DNA of 64,000 nucleotides from Granulicoccus phenolivorans DSM 17626 = NBRC 107789 = JCM 15570 (GCF_000423085.1 NZ_AUHH01000021.1:1-64000), one strand, 5' to 3'. Counted from the first letter of the stretch, positions 41,915 to 51,492 are shown. Translations and numbers: made by a program. Notes: generated from the sequence alone by a model not told the origin.

Positions 41915-42817
41915 ATGGACACAAGCCGGGAACCGGACCTGGAGGCACTCCGCGCGCTGGCGCTCACCGCGGAGTCGGGCAGCATCTCCGCCGCTGGCGC
42001 CCGGTTGGGGGTGAGTCAGCAGGCGGTCTCGCTGCGGATCCGGGCCCTGGAGCGCGACCTGCGGGTACGCCTGCTGGTCCGCTCCCCCCGCGGCTCCCAC
42101 CTGACCCCGGCCGGCCAACTCCTGGTGGGCTGGGCCGCCCCGCTGCTCACCGCCGCCGACGAGTTCACCGCGGCCGCCCGCACCTTGCACGACTCCGGAA
42201 CCGACACCCTGCGGATTGCGGCCAGCCTGACCATCGCCGAGCACCTGATCCCCGAGTGGATCGCCCGCTGGCGGGTTCACCTCGGCACCGCCGGCCCGGC
42301 CGTGCAACTCAGCGCCGCGAACAGCAGCGTCGTGGCCGAAGCCGTCCGGGAGGGAACCGCCGACCTCGGCTTCATCGAGACCCCCGCGATCCCGGCCGAT
42401 CTGACCTCGCGACCGATCGGGGCCGACACCATCGAGGTCGTGGTCGCCGGTACCCATCGCTGGGCGGTCACCCGCGCCGTGTCGATCCCCGAGCTCGCCC
42501 GGACCCCGCTGGTCCTGCGCGAACCGGGGTCAGGGACCCGGCAGACCTTCGACGACGCGCTGCGGACCGCGGGCCACCCGCGGACCGCCGAGCCGGCCGA
42601 GGTCGCCCGGACCACTCTCGCCCTGCGCAGCGCGGTGATGGCCGGCACCGCCCCGGGGGCGCTCAGCTCGCTTGCGGTCGCCGACGACCTGCAGGCCGGC
42701 CGGCTGGTTCGGGTCCGCATCCGCAATCTCCGCATCCAGCGGCCGCTGACCGCGATCTGGGCCGGTCGCGCCGGGCCGGGCGTACGCGACTTCCTCGCGC
42801 TCGCGCCCGGGACCTGA
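41915..42817 (+). CDS. LysR family regulator (CysL/YeiE-like)
   Basis: 300 aa. The HTH is LALTAESGSISAAGARLGVS, then QQAVSLRIRALERDLRVRLL (about residues 12-50), and the substrate-binding domain follows (ADLGFIETPAIPADLTSRPI). ATG 41915 follows GAGGTGGGA; a GTG 24 bases earlier is less likely. Paired with the divergent YeiH-type transporter, it most likely activates that gene in response to a sulfur compound. Confidence 0.88.
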   Translation: MDTSREPDLEALRALALTAESGSISAAGARLGVSQQAVSLRIRALERDLRVRLLVRSPRGSHLTPAGQLLVGWAAPLLTAADEFTAAARTLHDSGTDTLRIAASLTIAEHLIPEWIARWRVHLGTAGPAVQLSAANSSVVAEAVREGTADLGFIETPAIPADLTSRPIGADTIEVVVAGTHRWAVTRAVSIPELARTPLVLREPGSGTRQTFDDALRTAGHPRTAEPAEVARTTLALRSAVMAGTAPGALSSLAVADDLQAGRLVRVRIRNLRIQRPLTAIWAGRAGPGVRDFLALAPGT

Positions 42818-42873
42818 CCGACGCGGACGGCTTGGGTGCGCCGCTGAGCCCGGGGCGTGGCTACAGTGCAGCC

Positions 42874-43464
42874 ATGCAGCAGGACATCGTGATCTTCCCC
42901 GCCCCCGGGCGCCGCACCAAGCAGCGCAGCGGAGCGATCGTGCTGTTCCTGCTCCTGGGCGCCCTGCTGGTCGGGGCGGTCGCGATGTTCCTGGCCGAGG
43001 GAGGGGTGATGCCGGTCGTCGCGATGGTGCTGCTGGCGGTCGCGCTGTACGGCCTGGTCCGCTCCACCCTGCCGTCCTTCCGCGCCGACCCCGAAGGCGG
43101 CTACGGGCCGGTCCTGGTGGTCAACCAGGACGGCATCGGCGACGGGCGGCTGTTCCTCCCCTGGTCCCGGGTCACCGATGTCCGGGTCGCCGAGATCCGC
43201 TCCACCCGCCGCGCGCGTACGCTCGGGGCCCGGCTGAACGATGCCATCGCCGCCGACACCGGCGTGCTGGACGGGGAGTTCGAACTGCACATACACACCA
43301 CGACCCCCGTGCCGCCGCAGGCGCTGGTCCCGGGTCGGCACAGCCAGCCGCACCCGCAGTTGATCATCTACAACCTGCAGCGCGATATCCCCTCCGCGCA
43401 CTGGACGCCGTTGGCCGACGCGATCCGCGCGTACGCCCGGCAGCAGGGCATCACCACCGACTGA
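42874..43464 (+). CDS. Small two-span membrane protein with PH-like domain
   Basis: 196 aa. Two adjacent membrane segments (AIVLFLLLGALLVGAVAMFL and VMPVVAMVLLAVALYGLV) are followed by a cytoplasmic beta-rich domain of about 120 residues with an LFLPWSRVTDVRVAEIRS motif, similar to bacterial PH-like domains. No activity is known. TACAGT ends six bases before the ATG, which fits a leaderless promoter; no ribosome site is seen. Confidence 0.7.
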   Translation: MQQDIVIFPAPGRRTKQRSGAIVLFLLLGALLVGAVAMFLAEGGVMPVVAMVLLAVALYGLVRSTLPSFRADPEGGYGPVLVVNQDGIGDGRLFLPWSRVTDVRVAEIRSTRRARTLGARLNDAIAADTGVLDGEFELHIHTTTPVPPQALVPGRHSQPHPQLIIYNLQRDIPSAHWTPLADAIRAYARQQGITTD

Positions 43465-43492
43465 CCCCCGGGCACGGCGGCCACGCCGCAGA

Positions 43493-43984
43493 TCAGGCCG
43501 GGCCCGCCGCCCGCGCCTCCTGCACCGCGACCAGCGCACGCCGTAGTTCGGCGATCCAGTCGCTCTCGTGCTGACCGACCAACCGGACCGACCAGGCCAG
43601 TGCCTCGGACCGGGAGCGAGCCACCCCGGCCTCCACCAACGTGTCCAGGACCTGCCGTTCGGGTTGCCGCAACCGGGTCATCACCGGGACCGACAAGGTG
43701 GTGAACAACTGCCGGGTCTCCCCGCAGCGCGCCCCCCAGGCAACCTTGCGCCCGAACCGGGCCTCGGCCTCATCGGCGATCTGCATCCGCTTGTGCCGGG
43801 TTTCCTCCCGGAACCGGTTGATCCGGCCGGCCTCGGCCGCCCGCTGCGCGGCGTCACCCTCGGCTTCGGGCGGTTGCAGCCCGCCGACCACGAGGATCTC
43901 GTCGCGATCCACTTCCACCTCGGGTTCCCCGATGAACCACTCCTCGGGAAGCCGCCCTACGAACCATGCTCTGATTTCACCCAT
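43493..43984 (-). CDS. Hypothetical protein with a possible ribbon-helix-helix C-terminus
   Basis: 163 aa. The N-terminal part reads EEWFIGEPEVEVDRDEILVV, then a charged helix (AGRINRFREETRHKRMQIAD) and a C-terminal region QVLDTLVEAGVARSRSEALA followed by WSVRLVGQHESDW, which looks like the ribbon-helix-helix-type region seen in some actinobacterial proteins of this size. The function is unknown. It lies 22 bases from the DHFR-like gene. Confidence 0.75.
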   Translation of the reverse strand: MGEIRAWFVGRLPEEWFIGEPEVEVDRDEILVVGGLQPPEAEGDAAQRAAEAGRINRFREETRHKRMQIADEAEARFGRKVAWGARCGETRQLFTTLSVPVMTRLRQPERQVLDTLVEAGVARSRSEALAWSVRLVGQHESDWIAELRRALVAVQEARAAGPA

Positions 43985-44006
43985 ACACGATTACACAATT
44001 ACATTG

Positions 44007-44606
44007 CTACAACGTCAAGGATCTCGGCTCGAACTCGTACGCCAGCACCAGGCTCCCCAGCGCGGTGGTGTCCGAGCCCACCAGGCGCAGCGGGCGCGGC
44101 GCGGGGAGATCACCGAACAGCCGCTTGCCCGAGCCGAGCAGGAGCGGATGCACGAACAGCCGCAGCCCGTCGATCAGCTCGTCGTGCAGGAGCCGGCGCA
44201 CCAGCATGCCGCTGCCCAGGATGACGATGTCGCCGATACCGGCTTCCTTGAGCGCCGCGATGTTCCCGGAGAGATCCCCCGTCAGCACCCGGGTCGGCGC
44301 CCAGCCCGGATCGGTCAGCGTGGCACTGACGACGTACTTGGGGGTGGCGTTCAGGTGCGCGGCCATCGGGTTGTCAGCGGACACCGTCGGCCAGTAGGCG
44401 GCCATCTTCTCGTAGGTACGCCGCCCGAACAGATAGCCGGTGGTGTTGCCCAGGGCGCCCGCGGCGGCCGTGGTGTGGATGGCCTCGGCGTACGGGGCAC
44501 CCCAGCCACCGTGTTCGAACCCGCCGTCGCGGTCCTCGTCGGGGGACCCCAGCCCTTGCATCACCCCGTCGACGGAGAGAAACTCAATGGCGATCAGCTT
44601 GCTCAT
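44007..44606 (-). CDS. Dihydrofolate reductase-like (RibD C-terminal) family protein
   Basis: 199 aa. The pattern AIEFLSVDGVMQGLGSPDED, then YLFGRRTYEKMAAYWPT, VSATLTDPGWAPTRVLTGDL and DIVILGSGMLVRRLL is that of the widespread RibD_C/DHFR-fold family with NADPH-binding residues. Most members have no assigned substrate. AAAGGAGCAC precedes the ATG. It is divergent from an AraC regulator with 76 bases between, so that regulator may control it. Confidence 0.9.
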   Translation of the reverse strand: MSKLIAIEFLSVDGVMQGLGSPDEDRDGGFEHGGWGAPYAEAIHTTAAAGALGNTTGYLFGRRTYEKMAAYWPTVSADNPMAAHLNATPKYVVSATLTDPGWAPTRVLTGDLSGNIAALKEAGIGDIVILGSGMLVRRLLHDELIDGLRLFVHPLLLGSGKRLFGDLPAPRPLRLVGSDTTALGSLVLAYEFEPRSLTL

Positions 44607-44682
44607 GATGTGCTCCTTTCTCCGCCATGGTGCGGCCGCGGAGCGCTCGGCGGCTTGAAGAAAACTGATCGGAGGGACGCCC

Positions 44683-45549
44683 ATGCTCGATCCCGCCGCG
44701 CCGGCGCCGGGCCCGATCCTGATCCGGCACCCGGTCCCGCCCGAACTCGCCGGCCTCGTCGCCGGCATCGTGGGCTTTGCCCAGCACAGCGCGCACCCGG
44801 TGGCCCGGCGTCAGCCGGCGGGCAGCCTGATTCCGCTGATCCTGTCGTTCGGCCCGACGCTCGATGTGGTCAGCCTGTCCAACGGGGTCGGGGTGGGCCG
44901 GCACCGGTCGTTCATCGCCGGATTCATGCCCGGCTATGCGAGCACCCGGTTCGAGGCCGAACAGCACTGCCTGCAGATCTACCTCACCCCGCTCGGGGTC
45001 ACCCGGCTGCTCGGGGTGCCCGGCCGGGAACTGGCCGGCCGCGTGCTCGACGCGGATGCGGTGGCGCCCTGGCTCGGCGCCGGGTTCCGCGATCAGCTCC
45101 GGGGTGCGGGTACCTGGGCGGACCGTTTCGCGCTGGTCGATCGCGCGCTGCGGCACCGGCTCACGACCGCAAGCCTGCGTCCGGAGCCGTTCGTGGCCTG
45201 GATGTGGGAGCAGATTCGGCGCACCTCGGGCCGCGCTCGGATCGGCGAGTTGATCGCGCAGACCGGCTGGAGCCAGCGCCACGCGATCGCGCGCTTCACC
45301 GAGCAGATCGGCGTCTCGCCGAAGACCGCGGCCCGGGTGGTTCGGTTCGAGCACGCCCTGACCGCACTCCCCGACCGGCCGGCCGCCGAGGTGGCCGCTC
45401 GCCTGGGGTTCGCCGATCAGAGTCATCTGATCCGGGAGGTACGCCGCTTCTCCGGCTGGACCCCCTCCGAACTGACCCCCGAGCGGACCCCCACCGCCCG
45501 GGCCGCGATCGGCGGAGCCCCGGAGCTCCTACCGCCCGGTCGGCGCTGA
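44683..45549 (+). CDS. AraC family transcriptional regulator
   Basis: 288 aa. The C-terminal two-helix DNA-binding domain (about residues 175-270) has IGELIAQTGWSQRHAIARFT and VAARLGFADQSHLIREVRRF, both AraC-type HTH repeats. The N-terminal domain is of the DUF6597-like group. GGAGGGACGCCC precedes the ATG. Divergence from the DHFR-like gene suggests a regulatory link. Confidence 0.88.
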   Translation: MLDPAAPAPGPILIRHPVPPELAGLVAGIVGFAQHSAHPVARRQPAGSLIPLILSFGPTLDVVSLSNGVGVGRHRSFIAGFMPGYASTRFEAEQHCLQIYLTPLGVTRLLGVPGRELAGRVLDADAVAPWLGAGFRDQLRGAGTWADRFALVDRALRHRLTTASLRPEPFVAWMWEQIRRTSGRARIGELIAQTGWSQRHAIARFTEQIGVSPKTAARVVRFEHALTALPDRPAAEVAARLGFADQSHLIREVRRFSGWTPSELTPERTPTARAAIGGAPELLPPGRR

Positions 45550-45562
45550 GCGTCCGCGCGGG

Positions 45563-46108
45563 TCAGCGCAGCGGGTCGAGGAGCAGATAACCGTCGACCC
45601 GGCGTACCGCATCACTGGCGGGATCCGCGGGGAGCTGATGACCGAGGTTCTGCGACCGGACCTCGGCGATCCACTGATCGTGCTGGTATTCGTGATTGAT
45701 GATCGCGGTCAGCAGGTAGCCGGCGACGGCGGTGAGTTGCTCCGGTGCCCCGACCCGGCCGGCGGCGATCGCACCGACTCGGTCGTGGACCCGTTCGGCG
45801 ACGGTGCTGCGGAAGCGCCGCAGCCGGTCGGTCGTGGGCAGTTCGCCGCGCAACGGCTCGGGGTTGGCCGAATCCATGATTCGGTCGAGTTCGGGGTCGG
45901 GGCTGGGCTCGGCCGCGGTGAGGTTGCGGATCATGAAGTGCGCGACATGGGCCTGGTGGCCGAGGTGCCAGCCGATCGCCGAGAAGTTCTCGTGCGGTCG
46001 CCACACCACTTCCTCCGGAGTCAGGTCACGCCACAGTTCCTCGGTGTAGGCGCAGGCGCGGTCGTACTCCTCCAGCAGGGCGGGCAGCGGCATCAGTTGG
46101 TCGGACAT
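45563..46108 (-). CDS. DinB family protein
   Basis: 181 aa four-helix protein of the DinB/MDMPI type. The candidate metal His residues are in WHLGHQAHVAHFMIRN (about residues 45-60) and INHEYQHDQWIAE (about 140-152). DinB-fold enzymes often transfer thiols such as mycothiol or bacillithiol. The start overlaps the upstream amine oxidase gene by 16 bases, so they form one operon with the MFS gene. Confidence 0.87.
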   Translation of the reverse strand: MSDQLMPLPALLEEYDRACAYTEELWRDLTPEEVVWRPHENFSAIGWHLGHQAHVAHFMIRNLTAAEPSPDPELDRIMDSANPEPLRGELPTTDRLRRFRSTVAERVHDRVGAIAAGRVGAPEQLTAVAGYLLTAIINHEYQHDQWIAEVRSQNLGHQLPADPASDAVRRVDGYLLLDPLR

Positions 46109-47211
46109 GGCGTGCTCCTTGGATCGGTTTCCGGGATGGCCGAGCAGGTGGTCCGGACGGCCTCGGCGGCCCGGAGCCCGGAGCGGAGAGCTCCTTCGAG
46201 GTGCCCGGCAAAGGCCGGCGCGGTCTCGGTCGACGCCCAGTGGAGCCGGCCGTGCACGGGCCGAGCGTACGCCGGGTCGCCGAAGGTACTCATGTCCTCT
46301 CCCCCGTGCACCGGCTGGGTGTAGCGCTCCGCGCTCCAGTTCCGGACATGGATCGCCCGCGGCGGCGGGGTGTCCGGACCGAACAGCCGGGCCAGTTGGT
46401 CGCCGAAGACCTGGGCGATCGCCCGGTCCGACGCGCCGGCCAGGGCCTCGGCCGGCGCGAAGCCGAAGAGGGCGGCCGGCGCCCCCTGCGGTCCGCTGTG
46501 GTCGTGGAATTCGCGGAAGGGTCCGCGGTGACTCATCGCCGAGCCGGCCAGGCCCCGCGCGCGCCAGAAGGGGGTGTCGAACACCGCGACAGCTTTGATC
46601 ATCGATCCCATCCAGACCGCGGTCCGCGCCGCGACCCGGCGTACCTCGGGCGGCAGGTCCGGGGCGAAGGCGATCGACTCGGCCGCCAGCGCCGGGGGCA
46701 GGGCCAGGATCGCGTGTGCGGCAGCGATCTCGCCCGCCGGGATGCGGATCCGGACGCCGGCCGGGTCGACCGCGATCGCCTCAACCGGCTGGGCCAGCCG
46801 CAGGGTGCCGGCGGGGAGGACCGCTGCCAGCGCGTCGAGCAGGTGCTGCGCTCCACCGGTGAAGCGAGCGGCGGGAGTGTCGATGGGGCTCCCCTGCAGG
46901 CGCTGCACCGTCCCGGCCTCGAACAGCGCGTCGCCGTCGAGGTGCTGGGCGAAGGTCGGTACGCCGAGTCGGTCGGCCAGGGAGTGGATCACCGGCTCGT
47001 TCCCCCAGAACCAGGTGGCTCCGAGGTCGATCGTCCCGCCCTCGACCGGCACCGAGTGGGCACGCCCGCCGACCCGGTCCCGGGCCTCCAGCACGATGAC
47101 GTCCAGCCCGGCCCCGACCAGGACGTACGCAGCCACCAGCCCCGCCGCCCCGGCGCCGACCACGACCACATCGGCCCGGCCGGGAACCGCCGGCGGCGTC
47201 CCGGTGCTCAT
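46093..47211 (-). CDS. Flavin amine oxidase-like FAD protein
   Basis: 372 aa. The FAD motif VVVVGAGAAGLVAAYVL and the EARDRVGGRAHSVP sequence (about residues 10-50) are typical of flavin-containing monoamine oxidases and phytoene desaturase relatives. The C-terminal FAD contact is VHGRLHWASTETAP followed by GHLEGALRSGLRAAE. The protein is shorter than most monoamine oxidases (about 450 aa), so part of the substrate domain is reduced. It overlaps the MFS gene by four bases and the DinB gene by 16. The substrate is unknown. Confidence 0.88.
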   Translation of the reverse strand: MSTGTPPAVPGRADVVVVGAGAAGLVAAYVLVGAGLDVIVLEARDRVGGRAHSVPVEGGTIDLGATWFWGNEPVIHSLADRLGVPTFAQHLDGDALFEAGTVQRLQGSPIDTPAARFTGGAQHLLDALAAVLPAGTLRLAQPVEAIAVDPAGVRIRIPAGEIAAAHAILALPPALAAESIAFAPDLPPEVRRVAARTAVWMGSMIKAVAVFDTPFWRARGLAGSAMSHRGPFREFHDHSGPQGAPAALFGFAPAEALAGASDRAIAQVFGDQLARLFGPDTPPPRAIHVRNWSAERYTQPVHGGEDMSTFGDPAYARPVHGRLHWASTETAPAFAGHLEGALRSGLRAAEAVRTTCSAIPETDPRSTPCPTN

Positions 47212-48476
47212 GCCGCGTCCTGGGGCAGGAACGACCGCGGGCTGCGTACCAGGACCAGCACCGCGAGCGGAACGAGGACGACGATCGCCAGCAGCGAAAG
47301 CACCGGGAAGGAACTGGCGGCCAGCAGCGGCCCAGCAGCGAACGCCGCGGTGGCCCCGAACAGATTCGACACGGCATCCACGCCACCCTGGGCGGCCGCC
47401 TTGGTGTCAGCGGACACGACCGAGCTGAACAGGGCCGAGCCGGACACGTTCACGAAGGACCACCCGAGGCCGAGCAGGATGAGCGAGGTGATGATCCAGC
47501 CGAATTTCTCGGGCTGCAGGGCACCGATGACGAGGGAGGCGACGAAGATCACGATCCCGATGCTGATCGTGGCCCGGTGTCCCAGCCGGTCGGTGAGCTG
47601 ACCGACGACCGGCGACAGGGCGTACATGCCGAGGATGTGCAGGCTGATGGTCACTCCGACGATCTCCACCGACCCGCCTTGGTGGGTCAGGTGCACCGGG
47701 GTCATCGTCATGATCGAGACCATCACGACCTGGGCGGAGACGATCGCGAGCACGGCGTACCGGGCTCCGGGGTTGATCCGCAGTTCGGCGAACATCCGGG
47801 CGATCGCGCCGCGGCGGGGACCGGTCTTGGCTTCTGCGGCGTCCCGCTGGGCCACCCGGAGTGGGTCGGGACGCAGCAGCGCGAAGACGACCGCGCCGGC
47901 CACGGCCATGCAGACCGCGGCGATGAGGAACGCGCTGGCATAGAGGGTGAGCCCGGTGGCCCCGGTGATCAGTCGGCCCGGCACTGCCAGGTTCGGGCCC
48001 AGGACCGACCCGATCGTGCCCACCCAGACGATCAGCGACAGGGACCGACCGTGGTGGCGCGGCTCGGCCAGATCGGTGGCGGCGAAGCGGGCCTGCAGAC
48101 TGACGGCCAGGCCGGCGCCCATCAGGAACAGGCCGATGAACAGGAGCACCACCAGGCTGCGCTGGGCGGCGAGGACCAGCAGCACGCTGCCGACCGCGGC
48201 GGTCCACCAGCCCGACGTCAGGGCGACCCGGCGTCCGTAGCGGGCGGCCAGGGTGCCCAGGGGTACGCCCATCAAGGCCGCGCCAAGTGTGCTCGCGGTC
48301 CGGGCCAGTCCCGCCCAGGCCTCATTCTGGGTGATCTCCCCGGCCAGCAGGATCCCGATCGAGGGCGCCACGCCGACGCCGACCGTGCCGACGATCTGGG
48401 TGATGACCAGCACGATGAGGGTGCGTCGCTGCAGCCGCGAACGGGCCGCGCCGGGGGCGATGGTCACTGTGGTCAT
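47208..48476 (-). CDS. MFS transporter
   Basis: 422 aa with 12 hydrophobic segments. The loop 2-3 motif is VPLGTLAARYGRRVALTSG near residue 65, and LTDRLGHRATISIGIVIF lies in the second half. It is probably an exporter. AGGAGAATCC precedes ATG 48476. It begins an operon continued by the amine oxidase and DinB-type genes, suggesting linked detoxification and export. Confidence 0.9.
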   Translation of the reverse strand: MTTVTIAPGAARSRLQRRTLIVLVITQIVGTVGVGVAPSIGILLAGEITQNEAWAGLARTASTLGAALMGVPLGTLAARYGRRVALTSGWWTAAVGSVLLVLAAQRSLVVLLFIGLFLMGAGLAVSLQARFAATDLAEPRHHGRSLSLIVWVGTIGSVLGPNLAVPGRLITGATGLTLYASAFLIAAVCMAVAGAVVFALLRPDPLRVAQRDAAEAKTGPRRGAIARMFAELRINPGARYAVLAIVSAQVVMVSIMTMTPVHLTHQGGSVEIVGVTISLHILGMYALSPVVGQLTDRLGHRATISIGIVIFVASLVIGALQPEKFGWIITSLILLGLGWSFVNVSGSALFSSVVSADTKAAAQGGVDAVSNLFGATAAFAAGPLLAASSFPVLSLLAIVVLVPLAVLVLVRSPRSFLPQDAA

Positions 48477-48504
48477 GGATTCTCCTCTGCGTACGGGTGG
48501 GTGG

Positions 48505-49545
48505 TCAGCCGCGGGCGGCATCGCCCGGCGCCACGGTCGCGTCGAGCACGAGGCGGAATCGCGCCCGGCCGTCCCGGAGGTCGGCCAGCGCGGTCGGGGC
48601 ATCGACGAGCGGGTAGATCTGCGTGACGGGTCGCACCCCGTTGCCGACCGCGAACTCCATTGCCTGTTCGGTGTCGGTGGGGCTGCCGGTGATGTGGCCG
48701 GTGACGGTCAGCGCGTGACTCACCATCGACCCGACGGGCAGTTGCAGGGCGCCGGCGTCGACGCCGATCAGGACGAGCCGCCCGTGCGGCCGGAGGCCGG
48801 CGATGAGTTCGGCGACCGGCTCGGTGGACGAAGCGGTGGCGATGATCGCGTCCGCGCCACCGAGGGCGCGCAGGGCTCGGCCGGGCGGCGTCGCGGTGCT
48901 GTCCAGGTAGTGGTCGGCGCCCAGCTGGTGGGCGATCTCGGAGCGCTCCGGTCCGCGCGCGATCGCGACGACCTCGTACCCCATCGCCGCGGCGAACTGC
49001 ACCGCGAGGTGGCCCAGGCCGCCGATCCCGAAGATCGCGACCCGCCCGCCGGCGGGCACGTCCGCGGTGCGCAGGGCGTTGAAGGTCGTTACCCCGGCGC
49101 AGCCCATCGGTGCGGCATCGACGAAGTCGAGCCCGTCGGGGATCCGCGCCAGCGCGGCGGCCGGGGCCAGGAATCGGCTGGTCCAGCCGCCGGGGTAGCT
49201 CACGCCGGGGATCCGGCGCTCCGGGCAGTGCACCACGTCGCCGGTTCGGCAGGCGCGGCAGTGTCCACAGCTGCCGCCGAACCAGCCGACGGCAACGCGG
49301 TCGCCGACCTGCCAGCCGGAGATCCCCTCCCCCAGCTCGGAGATGGTCCCGGCCACCTCATGGCCCGGCGTCACCGGGAGGTCCGCACCCTCGGCGGCGG
49401 CCGTGCCGAGGTCGGCGCGGCACACGCCGCTGGCCACGACGTCGAGGGCCACCCAGCCGGGCGGGGGCGTACCGACCTCGACCCGGTCGGCGACCAGTTC
49501 GCCGCCGGGTGTGTGCACGCGCATCATGGTTGCCAGGTCTGCCAC
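48505..49545 (-). CDS. Zinc-dependent alcohol dehydrogenase (MDR)
   Basis: 346 aa NAD(P)-dependent dehydrogenase. Catalytic zinc ligands are in SGVCRADLGTAA (Cys) and TPGHEVAG (His-Glu); structural zinc Cys residues are in CGHCRACRTGDVVHC. The Rossmann motif is VAIFGIGGLGHLAVQFA. The GTG start at 49543-49545 has GGAGG six bases upstream. It is divergent from a LysR gene, and 28 bases separate its stop from the MFS start downstream. The substrate alcohol is unknown. Confidence 0.92.
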   Translation of the reverse strand: MADLATMMRVHTPGGELVADRVEVGTPPPGWVALDVVASGVCRADLGTAAAEGADLPVTPGHEVAGTISELGEGISGWQVGDRVAVGWFGGSCGHCRACRTGDVVHCPERRIPGVSYPGGWTSRFLAPAAALARIPDGLDFVDAAPMGCAGVTTFNALRTADVPAGGRVAIFGIGGLGHLAVQFAAAMGYEVVAIARGPERSEIAHQLGADHYLDSTATPPGRALRALGGADAIIATASSTEPVAELIAGLRPHGRLVLIGVDAGALQLPVGSMVSHALTVTGHITGSPTDTEQAMEFAVGNGVRPVTQIYPLVDAPTALADLRDGRARFRLVLDATVAPGDAARG

Positions 49546-49642
49546 GGGGTTCCTCCGGTCGGTGGGTGCTGCCGGAGCAGGATACGAGGGACCGGGCGTC
49601 CGGGGTAGCCGATAACTGGGAATACGGCGATAACATGCCTGT

Positions 49643-50545
49643 ATGGCTGAACGGACCGACCGGATGAGTACCGAGGGCATGCGCTATGCGCGGGCGGTGG
49701 CCGAGACGGGCTCGTTCAGCGCCGCGGCGAGAGCCTATGGGGTCACCCAACCGGCCCTGTCGAACGGCATCGCCAAGCTCGAGGCTACCCTCGGGGCGAA
49801 GCTGTTCGACCGTTCCCCGCGCGGGGTGACCCCGACCGGGTTCGGCGCGGCCATGTTGCCGCGGATCGAGCGGGCCCTGACTGCCCTCGACGACGTGCGC
49901 GCCGAAGCTACCCGATTGATCGCGCCGAAGCCGGAGACCGTACGCGTCGGGGTCTCGCCGCTGATCGACCCGACGCTGGTCGCCAGCGCCTATCGGGCCG
50001 TGCGCGACCTGCCCGGGCCGGACGCGCGGCGTCAACTGGTGCTGAGTGAGGCGAACATGCGGGAGTTGCGCGAGGCCCTGGTCGACGGTGATCTGGACAT
50101 CATCGTGGTTCCCTCGGTCGAGCCGATGCCCCGCTACGAGCACCGGGTGATCGATTCCGAACCCGTCGTTCTGGTCGAGCCGCTCCCCGGCGAAGGCCCC
50201 GTACGCCTGGCCGACCTCACCGGTCGGGAACTGATCCTGCTGCCCGACACGTGCGGCCTGACCACCTTCACCAACAGCCTGATCGAAGAGCATCACCTGG
50301 CCGTGCGGGCATACCCGGGCGAGGCGGGCAGTTACCGCGTGCTCGAGGAGTGGTCCCACCTCGGACTCGGCTCGGCGATGCTGCCCAAATCCAAGCTCGC
50401 CGACCCGGCGGGCCCGTACCGCGAGGTGCTCGACGCCGAGGGGAACCTGCTGGAGATCTTCTACGAGGCCGTCTGGGACCCGAACTCGCCGATCGCCGAC
50501 GACCTCGCCGCGCTGACCGATCGGCTCGGCCAGCTCAGTCACTGA
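49643..50545 (+). CDS. LysR family regulator
   Basis: 300 aa. HTH: RAVAETGSFSAAARAYGVTQ, then PALSNGIAKLEATLGAKLFD. The substrate domain follows (DLDIIVVPSVEPMPRYEHRV). It is divergent from the alcohol dehydrogenase with 97 bases between. GATAAC occurs twice at 49610-49632, flanking the likely promoter, and may be part of its binding site. It probably controls the dehydrogenase. Confidence 0.88.
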   Translation: MAERTDRMSTEGMRYARAVAETGSFSAAARAYGVTQPALSNGIAKLEATLGAKLFDRSPRGVTPTGFGAAMLPRIERALTALDDVRAEATRLIAPKPETVRVGVSPLIDPTLVASAYRAVRDLPGPDARRQLVLSEANMRELREALVDGDLDIIVVPSVEPMPRYEHRVIDSEPVVLVEPLPGEGPVRLADLTGRELILLPDTCGLTTFTNSLIEEHHLAVRAYPGEAGSYRVLEEWSHLGLGSAMLPKSKLADPAGPYREVLDAEGNLLEIFYEAVWDPNSPIADDLAALTDRLGQLSH

Positions 50546-50597
50546 CGAACGGGGACATTCACGGCTGTTATGCCCCTGGTCGACCGGGCTTGTGAGG

Positions 50598-51035
50598 TTA
50601 TGCCGACCAGCCGGTGACCGCTTCGACGCGCAGGACGAGCAGGTGATCGAAGGGCCGGTCGGCATAGTGCGGGACGGTGCGGGCCAGCTGGTCCGCCAGG
50701 GCTGACACTAGTGCGGGCGGCGGGCTCGGCAGGTGCCGCAGTTCGGCGCGGACCCACCACAGCCCAGACCAGTCCTCGGGATCCCAGTGCTCCACGAGTA
50801 ACGAGCCGCGCGGGTCGGCCTCGAGGTTGCGTTCGCGCTGGAGTCGGGTCCCCGATTTGGGCTTGACCAGGTCGACCGGGATGCCGACGTGGTCCGGACC
50901 GGCGCCATGGTCCGGACCGGCGAGGGCGTACATGACGGGGACGGGTTGGGGCCCCCTGGTCGGGTGGACCGTGCACAGGACGCCATGGGTCCGGTGCCCC
51001 AGTCGCGCGCGGGCCGCAGCATCGGTCAGTCGCAT
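50598..51035 (-). CDS. PPOX-class (TIGR03668-like) flavin or F420 protein
   Basis: 145 aa split-barrel protein of the pyridoxamine-phosphate-oxidase superfamily. Its pattern HGVLCTVHPTRGPQPVPVMY, then VDLVKPKSGTRLQRERNLE (with basic residues for cofactor phosphate), WDPEDWSGLWWVRAEL matches the actinobacterial TIGR03668 group, probably F420-binding. ATG 51035 is preferred: TAGGGT ends seven bases upstream, compatible with a leaderless start. It is a single gene. Confidence 0.8.
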   Translation of the reverse strand: MRLTDAAARARLGHRTHGVLCTVHPTRGPQPVPVMYALAGPDHGAGPDHVGIPVDLVKPKSGTRLQRERNLEADPRGSLLVEHWDPEDWSGLWWVRAELRHLPSPPPALVSALADQLARTVPHYADRPFDHLLVLRVEAVTGWSA

Positions 51036-51093
51036 GTGATCGACCCTAGGCCCGGCGCTCCTCATCCAGCGGTCCCGGGTGGGGGCTCCGGAG

Positions 51094-51468
51094 TCAGCGC
51101 TGGTACCGCGTACCGGTGTCGACCCGCTCCTCGGCCGGAGCTCCACTCCAGCCCAGGGTTACCGGGTCGCCCTCCCGGAGGTCGTCGGGACGCAGGGCGA
51201 GGAAGCGGTAGTGGGTGTCATCGTCCACGACGACCTCGGTCACCGGGGTCTCGCCCACGTAGATGACCGGTGCGAGCGCCCGGACCGGGATCGGCGCTTC
51301 GGTCTCGACGAGGAACTCGACCGTCGACTCCAGCGCGGGCAGCCTGGAATCGAAGTTGCGTCGTTTCGGTGGGTCGAACCGGGCCGGGCGCTGCTGCACC
51401 GACACGACGCGGGGCAGGGCATGGTGGGGCTTTCGACGGCGCTCCCGGGCTCCGGGGTCACTGGTCAT
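51094..51468 (-). CDS. Hypothetical protein coupled to the large hydrolase
   Basis: 124 aa, no recognised family. A basic start (RERRRKPHHALPRVVSVQQR) is followed by a beta-rich half (TVEFLVETEAPIPVRALAPV, HYRFLALRPDDLREGDPVTL). GAGGTTCGAAA precedes the ATG, 24 bases after the stop of the 841-aa gene, so they are one transcript. It could be a partner or accessory of that enzyme. Confidence 0.7.
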   Translation of the reverse strand: MTSDPGARERRRKPHHALPRVVSVQQRPARFDPPKRRNFDSRLPALESTVEFLVETEAPIPVRALAPVIYVGETPVTEVVVDDDTHYRFLALRPDDLREGDPVTLGWSGAPAEERVDTGTRYQR

Positions 51469-51492
51469 TTTCGAACCTCCTCAGCGAGTGGA